A stretch of 34,610 bases of DNA from Saprospiraceae bacterium (GTDB lineage: Bacteria > Bacteroidota > Bacteroidia > Chitinophagales > Saprospiraceae). The notes beneath the pieces were generated by a model that saw nothing but the letters and a program-made list of their open reading frames with translations, was not told where the DNA came from and did no database searches. The DNA lies in NCBI GenBank assembly GCA_013140975.1, contig JABFRV010000049.1, positions 1 through 34,610 of the forward strand, given 5' to 3'. A program made the position numbers and the translations under genes. Positions 1 to 7,269 of the stretch are shown one piece after another (position 1 is the first letter of the stretch; the number at the start of each line of letters is the position of its first letter).

Positions 1-1
1 A

Positions 2-493
2 TTATACACATCTATTCTCTCTATTTTATTCTTAACCTGTTGTGACAAAAATTCAGGAGGAATGGATCCTTGCGACAATTGCCATACTAACATATTTAAG
101 TGTAAGATTAATGGCGTAGATTGGAAGTCTGATTGTATACCTGATCCATTATTTGGCTGTAATTCCATTAGCCTTACTTTTGACAATAACTCAAATGATC
201 TTGAAATTATTGGAAGTAATGACAAGCTAAAGAATGTCATTAAGCTTAGTTCAAGATCAATAATAATGAATTCAAAGTCTTTTCTAAAAGACAATTCTGG
301 ATATTCAGATAGAAATTTTACAGGCGGCTGTAATTATTTTGAATTCATAAAAGATACTAGTTATACTTATATAAAAGTTAATGATTTGGATCGTAGTAAA
401 AGAATTTTGACATGCGTTTTTGAAATGCATTGTTTAGGTAGATGTGGCGATTTAATTAAAGTAACAAATGGTAGATTCTCAGTTAAGTATTAA
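2..493 (+). CDS. Small Cys-rich lipoprotein, 5' end outside window (paralogue of the gene at 1138)
   Basis: The reading frame is open from base 2, so the first few codons lie outside the window. Aligning with the complete paralogue at 1138-1635 shows that the visible part begins inside the signal peptide (SILSILFLTCC). An ATG at 62 is internal, inside the conserved segment, and is not the start. The protein is predicted to be exported and lipid-anchored at the Cys following FLT. The mature head is rich in Cys and contains a CKINGVDWK motif, which resembles the opening strand of small Bacteroidota beta-sheet lipoproteins (DUF6252-like; a resemblance only). The first 60 or so residues closely match the paralogue, while the tail has diverged strongly, apart from a weak match at the extreme C-terminus (YTYIKV...GRFSVKY). 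The function is unknown. It precedes a broken copy of the large hydrolase gene, as its paralogue precedes the intact copy. Confidence 0.75.
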   Translation, partial: LYTSILSILFLTCCDKNSGGMDPCDNCHTNIFKCKINGVDWKSDCIPDPLFGCNSISLTFDNNSNDLEIIGSNDKLKNVIKLSSRSIIMNSKSFLKDNSGYSDRNFTGGCNYFEFIKDTSYTYIKVNDLDRSKRILTCVFEMHCLGRCGDLIKVTNGRFSVKY

Positions 494-636
494 TCACTTA
501 ATTTTGAAATATTCTTAATTCTCCTTACGGGTCAACAAATCAATAATTATTGATCCACGAATTTTGATCAAATATAAATTAACACCTTAAAGATATATGC
601 AATAAGTACGATTTTTTAAATTATATAATATTAATC

Positions 637-1086
637 ATGAAAACAAAAAACATTTTACATGTAATGGCATTGCTATGCCTACTAATGGTCTCAAAAATCA
701 ATGCTCAGTCGCTTGAGCAGAAAGTTCTAAATGCATTATCACCCTTAGATCAGTCCCAAGTTGCTTCAGGAATACTTTATGAACGATCGTGTGAATACAT
801 TCCGTTGAAGTTATTGGATGGTTATGAAGTCATTGACTCAATCAATCCTTCTATGTTTCAGTTAGGATTGGCATATGGCATGATGGAGTTCGCTAATGTG
901 GATACATTACACAGATTAAATATCGATCCATTCTTCACGCTAGTAAATGGTGCAGATGACAAGAAGGATAGCATATCTACTAGATTATCAAATAATTATG
1001 TCAATTTTTCACTTGTAATTGGAAATTTTTCTACACATTATAGAAAGATATATATGTTTTTATACGAATCATATAAAATTACTTAG
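637..1086 (+). pseudogene. 5' fragment of the large T9SS hydrolase gene (duplicate of the head of 1851-6311)
   Basis: The first 112 or so codons match the start of the gene at 1851 at about 92% DNA identity by eye, including the signal peptide (ALLCLLMVSKINAQS) and the segment up to NGADD. Similarity stops abruptly near base 976. The following roughly 36 codons have no counterpart in the long gene and end at a stop codon, so no hydrolase, beta-solenoid or sorting domain is present. Upstream non-coding DNA does not align with that of the intact gene, so the shared stretch begins close to the start codon. The likeliest reading is a truncated remnant of a duplication or gene conversion. A short exported protein could still be made, but nothing suggests a function. 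Confidence 0.75.
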
Positions 1087-1137
1087 AATAAAAGCGCCAC
1101 CTTTGAATTGAAAGGCATTAATTAATAAACAAATCAT

Positions 1138-1635
1138 ATGAAGAATTTAATGTTATTCTCATCTATCCTCTCTATTTTATTCTTAACCTGCTGTGATAAG
1201 AATTCTAGTGGTATGGAGCCTTGTAACAACTGCCATACCAATATTTTCCAATGTAAAATTAATGGTGTAGATTGGAAACCTGATTGTATTCCCGATCCAC
1301 TTTTTGGATGCAATTCAATTGAGACACAATATTATTTACATACAAATTGGTTGGGTATAAATTGCATTAATGATTTTAATAAAATTTCATTTGCTTTATA
1401 TTCTGAAAATATTAAATATTTAGACTCGATTAGTCTAATTGATGTAACAATGGCAAATTTAAGCAAGAATAAAGATTGCATAATTTACAAAATTGATTCA
1501 TCACAATTTAGTTATTTAAAAATAATTGAAATTAATGAAACTAAAAGAATCATAGAAGGAAGTTTTGCATGCAGTTTAATAAATAAATGTGAAACACTAA
1601 GAATTTCTGATGGTTATTTTAAATTAAAGTTTTAA
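1138..1635 (+). CDS. Small Cys-rich lipoprotein of unknown function
   Basis: This 165-residue protein starts with a short basic N-terminus and a hydrophobic core (LMLFSSILSILFLTCC). It looks like a lipoprotein signal with Cys after Thr, a slightly unusual lipobox. The mature head holds a cluster of Cys residues (PCNNCHTNIFQCK, then Cys in KPDCIPDPLFGC) and the CKINGVDWK motif shared with the gene at 2-493. Beyond residue 60 or so the two paralogues diverge, with only the last 40 residues weakly alignable. The many synonymous differences in the head suggest it is held by selection while the tail is free to change. The gene lies 215 bp before the intact large hydrolase in the same direction, so the two may be functionally linked, though the gap is long for a tight operon. 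I do not recognise a specific function. Confidence 0.75.
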   Translation: MKNLMLFSSILSILFLTCCDKNSSGMEPCNNCHTNIFQCKINGVDWKPDCIPDPLFGCNSIETQYYLHTNWLGINCINDFNKISFALYSENIKYLDSISLIDVTMANLSKNKDCIIYKIDSSQFSYLKIIEINETKRIIEGSFACSLINKCETLRISDGYFKLKF

Positions 1636-1850
1636 TATTAAAATTTATTAATTGAACTCATAATAAAACTAAATCCCATTATATCGATATAGCTTGGACA
1701 TTTATTTATATATGTTGTTTATAGATCGATAATTCTAGATAGTCTTTTCACTTAGGTGTACAATAAATATTATCAATATTTAGATTCTTACAATAATTTT
1801 AAATATTGAAGGTAAATCAATTTAGAATCATTTAGAAAAAATTAAAAGTC

Positions 1851-4800
1851 ATGAAAACAAAACACATTTTACATGTAAAGGCATTGCTATGCCTACTAAT
1901 GATCTCAAAGATCAATGCTCAGTCGCTAGAGCAGAAAGTTCTTAATGCATTATCAACTCTTGATCAGTCCCAAGTTCCTTCAGGAATACTTTATGAACGA
2001 TCGTGTGAGTACATTCCTCTTAAGTCATTGGATGGTTATGAAGTCATTGACTCAATCAATCCTTCTATGTTTCAATTAGGATTGGCTTATGGCATGATGG
2101 AGTTCGCTAATGTGGATACATTACATAGAGTGAATATCAATCCATTCTTCACGCTAGTAAATGGTGCAGATGACCATAAGGATACTATTCCGATAGGATT
2201 GTTAGCTTACTCCTTCGACAGATTTAAGCCATTGGCAATTGATAGTAATCTTATCGACAACATTAATCAGCAATTCTATGATGTAGTTGGACGATCTGAA
2301 TTACCGTATATGGCAGATACCACCTATCTTATGGCTCTGGGTAGTCAGGTATTACATTCCAAGTCCTTCAAGTTTCAGCTCTCTGCTGTGTTATTCAAGA
2401 CCAATCTCGGATCTGCGATTGATACCTTGATGATTGATCTGGATGATGGCAATGGATGGAATATCATTGAGCTTAACCAAGTGATAGATGTAGGTTATAA
2501 TGAATATGATACTTATCATATTCAGCTTAAGATTATACTTACAGATGGCAGTATTAGATATTGTTCAGAAATTCTATCTGTTGAGCCTGAGCCATCTGGA
2601 TTTTTACTTCCTGAAGGATATAACCCAATTCCTGATGGATCATTTCATATAGGACCAGAAGGATTGGGAGTAACTGCTTATTATTTCATTGGTAATTCTT
2701 GTAATGATGGCAAGATTAGGAAGCCCTTCATTCTGGTTGAAGGCTTCGACCCAGGTGGAAAGTATAATTGGGGTTTTGCTATGCATCCTACACAAGGGAT
2801 ATTAAATAGAAAGTACGAGACTCAAGATATATTATCTAAATACTTGAACCAAGAATCATACGATATTTTCTTCATCAATTATGACAATGGCTCTCAGGAT
2901 ATTTTCAATAATGCACATTGGGTGCGTGAAGCTATTCTTGAAATTAATAAGCGCAAGCATGAATCAGGAAGCACAGAGAGTAATATCGTAGTAGGTGCTA
3001 GTATGGGTGGATTAGTAAGTAAGATTGCACTTCGTACGATGGAGCTAGACGCTGTTCCTCATGAGACTGAGGCATTTATAAGCTTTGACTCTCCATTGAT
3101 GGGAGCTAATATTCCACTTGGGATGCAGATGATGGTCGATCATCTTGGTAACCATCAGGTCTTCTTTACTCCATTGAAGAATATTAAGGATGAACTTGGT
3201 GATGGCTACGATGCTTTGAATTCTAAAGCCGCAAGTCAGATGCTTTATTATCATTACAGCCAGTCCCATATTGAATTGAAGCAGTGGGGTATGGAGATTA
3301 ATTCAACTGGAGGACAATTGGGGTCATTACATCTTGCATTTATGAATCAGCTAAATGCACTTGGCAATTTGAATATACCTCATTATGGAATTGCAAATGG
3401 ATCTATTGTTAAAGAAAGTGGCAAAGGTATAGGAATGAAGTTTGAGCCGGGTGATTATTTAATGGATGGAAATTTCTGTCTTACATGTTCAGGAATTGAA
3501 GTGCTTGCTACATTGTTACATAAAGTAAAAATTAAAGCAGTTACTAATCAATCACAAGTTCTAATTTATGAAGGAACTATTTATCAGATATTATTAGGAG
3601 TAACATTAGCTGAGTCAAGAACATTTAACGTTTCTGGTTTATTACCATATGATAGTGCACCTGGTGGAATGAGAACCTTTAATAGCACAAAGGATGGAGA
3701 AGAAGTAGAAGATGCTCAAGACTGGATTCCAAAGACGTTTTGCTTTATTCCAACTGTAAGTTCATTAGCAATTAATCTTTCAGATCCATATTATCAAGCT
3801 GTTACATTGCAAGATAAGGAGTATATACTCGCCAACGATTATACTTATCTAGATGACTATGAAGGCTCTGACAAGTATGAGCAACGGATATATAGAACTG
3901 AAACATTTCTTGACTATAATATGGATCATGTAACATTAGACAAGAATCTAGCTAAATGGTTAATTAAGAATACTACAACCATCCGTGATCTTCAAGCTCC
4001 TTTAACAACAACTTATCATATTGGTGAAGGCAAGAAAGTTAACACTGGCAATAACCTTTATAGGGTTAGAAATATTGTCGACTTTGATATCGAAATTAAA
4101 GATGCGGGCTCTTTATGGGTTGGCAGAAAAGGTAAGATTGGTTATTTAACTTCTGCAACCAATCCGGATAATTACTTACAGCAAGGTATCGGACTTCACA
4201 TTAAGAAAAAAGTATGTTATTTAGATACAACAGTTGTTGCTGTTTTAAATGGAGGCTCCATTAAGGTCGGATTCGCACAAGAAGATTTTACTGGAAGTAT
4301 TAATGTCTGGGATTCGGCAAGATTAATTATACATAATCTGGGAGTTGTGACAATTGAAGATAAATCTATTACTAATATTAATAAAGGTGGTGTGATAACC
4401 ATTAATGATGGTGGTAAGTTCGAGTTGAATGAAGAATCAGAGATTCATATCTATAATGGTGGTAAATTGGTTTTAGATAATAATGGTATACTCACAGCTG
4501 GCTTGAAGTCCAAGATCTATATTCACAATGGAGGAATCGTACATGTACTTAATGGTGGAATTCTAAACTTAACCGAAGATTCAGAATTAATTGTGGAAGC
4601 TCATGGACGAATTATTATTGAAGATGGCGCTATCTTTAAGTTTGAAGATGGCAATCTTAATGACGATGGAAGATGTAAGATAACCGTTAAGTCATTAGGA
4701 ATATTTGATTATAAGGGTCCTTGGAAGCATGAAGGCAACGGTTATGTGCAATTCGATCAGCTATCTGAATTATTGGTTGCTAAAGATAATCATTTTTCTG

Positions 4801-6311
4801 CCAGAGGATATAAAAAAGAGATTCGATTCTTAAGACTTAATATGCATTGTAAGCTTGGAATTGAGTGTCAATCTATTAATTTAGGAAGAGGTAGAATTGA
4901 TTATGAATCCAATACAGAAATAGACTGCAAGACAACTAGACCTGCTTTTTTAGATAGTCTAATATTGCAAGCAACATTAAATTATAACCCAACAGCAAAT
5001 AATTCTATTGGGCTTAGAAACTATGCGATAGGCGGTGAAGTTACTGTAAACTTTTGTAATTTTTATGGTTTGCGAGTTGGGATTGGAATGCTTTATCTTG
5101 ATCCTAATAGACAATTTATTGTGCCAAGTTATGGATTATTACTTGATGTAAAAAGGTCTATTTTCAACAACGTATTTCATCCGGTTATTGTAGATGGTTG
5201 TTATGAAGTGAAGATGGACTCAGTTTATATGATGAATGGAAATAAATCTGAGATAAAACATAACAGAAAAACTAATTTGAAGCGAGTACATGTTTCAAAT
5301 ATGGACATAGCAGGATTTCAGTTGGATGCTTCTGAATACTTTAAAGTTTCAAATTCTACTTTTACGAATTGTTACTACGGTTTACAAGCAGAACGTGAGT
5401 CAAATATATTTGCTTATCAAACCAGTTTTGTCGGAAACGAAGAAGCGATTTTTGCTCATGGTTATGATATCTATGGCTTGGTAGAACTTGGTTGTTGTGC
5501 ATTTTATAATAATGGTTACTGCATAAAAGGTGAAGATATATTATTTAGCATAAGCCCATTAAGCGGAAATAATTCAGGAGGATTTACAGTAGGCAATAAT
5601 AAGTTCGTTCTCAATAACCAGAATCAGAAATATTTTGATGTAGATTTTTGGGTTAGAAATATTTCAGCAGTTGATGCGGAACATAATTACTGGGGAGGCT
5701 CTTTTCCAGTTCCAGCCAATTATAGACTTGAGAGTAATTCGAATCCAATTCCACTAAATTATAATCCATATCATACAGTTCCTGTTACTTGCCCACAAAT
5801 AGGTTATCCTGGAAATAATAGTGGATGTATCATGTTGCCAACAGGTAGTTCAAGTACATTCACTAGTATAAGAGAATCTGCTATGAATTTATTTCATGAT
5901 GGATTAATAGAACAAGCTGAGGTTGAGATGAATCAGATTAGTGATTCACAAGATGATAATTATTTTTCATCAACAGGGCCTTGTAAATTTCATTATGACT
6001 ATGCAAGAGTATTTACTAAAGTTCCAATCACTGGAGGACAACCAATTATTACTTCTTCTAATGATGTTAATATTAACAGAATTTATTTTCAACCGAATCC
6101 AGTTGAGGATCAATTATTAATACATACACGAGAGCCAATAAAGTCAATTCGTATTATCAATTCTATTGGTCTTGAAATCTTTTATACTTCAGAGATTAAT
6201 TCAAGATTGTACAAAGTGAACACTTCACAATGGCAGATCGGGATCTATAATGCAAGAATTGAATTAACATCTGGAAAGACTTCGGTACTTAATGGAATTG
6301 TAAAATTTTAA
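1851..6311 (+). CDS. Large exported protein: alpha/beta hydrolase + beta-solenoid + T9SS type A sorting domain
   Basis: This 1486-residue protein has a signal peptide (cleavage near A23-Q24). A hydrolase-like region starts with KPFILVEGFDPGG at 291-303. The lipase-type nucleophile elbow VGASMGG puts Ser384 at the centre, and FDSPLMGA (412-419) is typical of the strand after the elbow in PGAP1/lipase-like enzymes. Residues about 800-940 are Gly/Asn-rich short strands (NGGKL, NGGIV, NGGIL), as in a parallel beta-solenoid. Residues about 1065-1290 look like a second right-handed beta-helix and end near HNYWGG. The C-terminus from about 1410 (QPNPVEDQLLI) is a T9SS type A sorting domain, so the protein should be secreted or anchored at the cell surface. 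The substrate is unknown; an esterase/lipase or a surface adhesin-hydrolase are both possible. A strong terminator follows. The head is duplicated at 637. Confidence 0.85.
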   Translation: MKTKHILHVKALLCLLMISKINAQSLEQKVLNALSTLDQSQVPSGILYERSCEYIPLKSLDGYEVIDSINPSMFQLGLAYGMMEFANVDTLHRVNINPFFTLVNGADDHKDTIPIGLLAYSFDRFKPLAIDSNLIDNINQQFYDVVGRSELPYMADTTYLMALGSQVLHSKSFKFQLSAVLFKTNLGSAIDTLMIDLDDGNGWNIIELNQVIDVGYNEYDTYHIQLKIILTDGSIRYCSEILSVEPEPSGFLLPEGYNPIPDGSFHIGPEGLGVTAYYFIGNSCNDGKIRKPFILVEGFDPGGKYNWGFAMHPTQGILNRKYETQDILSKYLNQESYDIFFINYDNGSQDIFNNAHWVREAILEINKRKHESGSTESNIVVGASMGGLVSKIALRTMELDAVPHETEAFISFDSPLMGANIPLGMQMMVDHLGNHQVFFTPLKNIKDELGDGYDALNSKAASQMLYYHYSQSHIELKQWGMEINSTGGQLGSLHLAFMNQLNALGNLNIPHYGIANGSIVKESGKGIGMKFEPGDYLMDGNFCLTCSGIEVLATLLHKVKIKAVTNQSQVLIYEGTIYQILLGVTLAESRTFNVSGLLPYDSAPGGMRTFNSTKDGEEVEDAQDWIPKTFCFIPTVSSLAINLSDPYYQAVTLQDKEYILANDYTYLDDYEGSDKYEQRIYRTETFLDYNMDHVTLDKNLAKWLIKNTTTIRDLQAPLTTTYHIGEGKKVNTGNNLYRVRNIVDFDIEIKDAGSLWVGRKGKIGYLTSATNPDNYLQQGIGLHIKKKVCYLDTTVVAVLNGGSIKVGFAQEDFTGSINVWDSARLIIHNLGVVTIEDKSITNINKGGVITINDGGKFELNEESEIHIYNGGKLVLDNNGILTAGLKSKIYIHNGGIVHVLNGGILNLTEDSELIVEAHGRIIIEDGAIFKFEDGNLNDDGRCKITVKSLGIFDYKGPWKHEGNGYVQFDQLSELLVAKDNHFSARGYKKEIRFLRLNMHCKLGIECQSINLGRGRIDYESNTEIDCKTTRPAFLDSLILQATLNYNPTANNSIGLRNYAIGGEVTVNFCNFYGLRVGIGMLYLDPNRQFIVPSYGLLLDVKRSIFNNVFHPVIVDGCYEVKMDSVYMMNGNKSEIKHNRKTNLKRVHVSNMDIAGFQLDASEYFKVSNSTFTNCYYGLQAERESNIFAYQTSFVGNEEAIFAHGYDIYGLVELGCCAFYNNGYCIKGEDILFSISPLSGNNSGGFTVGNNKFVLNNQNQKYFDVDFWVRNISAVDAEHNYWGGSFPVPANYRLESNSNPIPLNYNPYHTVPVTCPQIGYPGNNSGCIMLPTGSSSTFTSIRESAMNLFHDGLIEQAEVEMNQISDSQDDNYFSSTGPCKFHYDYARVFTKVPITGGQPIITSSNDVNINRIYFQPNPVEDQLLIHTREPIKSIRIINSIGLEIFYTSEINSRLYKVNTSQWQIGIYNARIELTSGKTSVLNGIVKF

Positions 6312-6324
6312 TTTTCAATCATAA

Positions 6325-6360
6325 AGTTATAAGCCTAAGATTATTCTTAGGCTTATAATT
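6325..6360 (+). terminator. Intrinsic terminator after the large T9SS protein gene
   Basis: A perfect 14-bp stem (6327-6340 with 6345-6358) closes a 4-nt TTAT loop. The stem begins TTATAAGCCTAAGA and is followed by a T-rich run. It sits 14 bp after the stop codon of the hydrolase gene. As the stem is symmetrical, it could also stop leftward transcripts leaving rlmB. Confidence 0.8.
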
Positions 6361-6427
6361 ATTTTTATAAAGATATTTTAACTTCAAAAATTTCATAACC
6401 TGTAAACGAAATTTTCCCAAAGTAAGT

Positions 6428-6478
6428 AACCCGTCAACCCGTCAACCTGTCAACTCTCAATCGTAAACCTGTCAACCA
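6428..6478. repeat. Short array of CCCGTCAA-type octamers
   Basis: Four clear copies of C(C/T)(C)GTCAAC are spaced 8 bp apart at first and then less regularly, ending about 14 bp before the rlmB stop codon. The unit is the reverse complement of the GGGTTGAC unit in the much larger array at 15774-15979, so the same repeat family occurs twice in the window in opposite orientation. Confidence 0.75.
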
Positions 6479-6491
6479 TTAAACGAAAAAG

Positions 6492-7229
6492 CTATTCTTG
6501 CTTCATGCTCCAGTTATAAAAAATAATTCCAGCGGATACGGAAACATTAAGAGAGTTTATTTTTCCTTTTTGAGGAATACCTACGTGAACATCGATAAGG
6601 TGATTGATGTCTTTCGAAATTCCGCTACCTTCCGAACCGAGAACGAAAACAATGGCTTGATTCATATCCATATCAAGTATAGTTGAACTGGCTTTTTCAT
6701 CTGCTCCAATGATTTTGAATCCTCGTTTTTTTAAATCGCGAATTGTGTGCTGAAGATTGTTTTCTTTACATATAGGAATTCTCAATAAAGCACCTGAAGA
6801 GGTTTTAATCGCATCCTGATTAATAGGTGAGGAATTCTTTTGACCAATGATAATTCCATGGATTCCGAAGACCTCAGCTGATCTCGCAATAGCACCAAAA
6901 TTTCGAACATCAGTAATACTGTCAAGTATGACGAGGCAAGGATTTAAACCTTGCGTGAATAAAAGATCTGCAAGATCTAAGGCGTTATGAAATTCCACCG
7001 GGCTAATATGAGCTAGAACCCCTTGGTGCTGAATTCCGGAAAGTTTATCAAGCTTAAATTTCGGGACCGAAATGACTGAAAGCCCGTTCCTTTTGCATAG
7101 CTCGAAGAGCTCATTTAAGGTATCCTTCTCCAGTGTTTCACTGAGATATACTTTTTGTATGATGGTTCCGGCAGCTATTGCCTCCCTTAAAGCGTTCTTA
7201 CCTGCAATCCACTCTGATTTGTCACTCAT
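6492..7229 (-). CDS. rlmB: 23S rRNA (guanosine-2'-O-)-methyltransferase RlmB-like (TrmH/SPOUT family)
   Basis: This 245-residue SPOUT methyltransferase is predicted to methylate a ribose 2'-OH in 23S rRNA (G2251 in E. coli) using S-adenosylmethionine. The N-terminal substrate-binding domain starts WIAGKNALREAI. The three knotted-fold motifs are present: LDSITDVRNFGAIARSAE (about 99-116), VLGSEGSGIS (about 194-203) and NSLNVSVSAGIIFYNW near the C-terminus. The length is normal for RlmB. The start is supported by a -7 element TATATTTG on the minus strand about 30 bp upstream. It is divergent from the M36 protease gene. Other TrmH-family members, such as a tRNA Gm18 methyltransferase, are possible but fit less well. 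Confidence 0.9.
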   Translation of the reverse strand: MSDKSEWIAGKNALREAIAAGTIIQKVYLSETLEKDTLNELFELCKRNGLSVISVPKFKLDKLSGIQHQGVLAHISPVEFHNALDLADLLFTQGLNPCLVILDSITDVRNFGAIARSAEVFGIHGIIIGQKNSSPINQDAIKTSSGALLRIPICKENNLQHTIRDLKKRGFKIIGADEKASSTILDMDMNQAIVFVLGSEGSGISKDINHLIDVHVGIPQKGKINSLNVSVSAGIIFYNWSMKQE

Positions 7230-7243
7230 ATTATAAAAATAGC

Positions 7244-7251
7244 TAATTTTG
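7244..7251 (+). promoter_or_regulatory. Promoter -7 element TAATTTTG for the M36 protease gene
   Basis: TAATTTTG is an exact match to the Bacteroidota -7 consensus TAnnTTTG and lies 18 bp before the protease start codon. A TTTG at 7218-7221, inside the rlmB start region, may serve as the -33 element, though the 22-bp spacing is slightly long. Confidence 0.6.
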
Positions 7252-7257
7252 ATGGAT

Positions 7258-7265
7258 CAAATATA
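7258..7265 (-). promoter_or_regulatory. Promoter -7 element TATATTTG for rlmB
   Basis: Read on the minus strand this is TATATTTG, an exact TAnnTTTG match, about 30 bp upstream of the rlmB start. No clear -33 TTTG is seen. It lies only 6 bp from the opposing -7 element at 7244-7251, so the two divergent promoters face and overlap each other. Confidence 0.55.
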
Positions 7266-7269
7266 GAAT

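Noticed and set aside
62-64. ATG at 62 as the start of the first lipoprotein
   Set aside because: The paralogue shows this Met is internal, downstream of the signal peptide, and the frame is open to the window edge.
1680-1691. 12-bp palindrome TATATCGATATA upstream of the large hydrolase gene
   Set aside because: Short AT palindromes are expected by chance in this AT-rich DNA; no second copy or regulator supports an operator.
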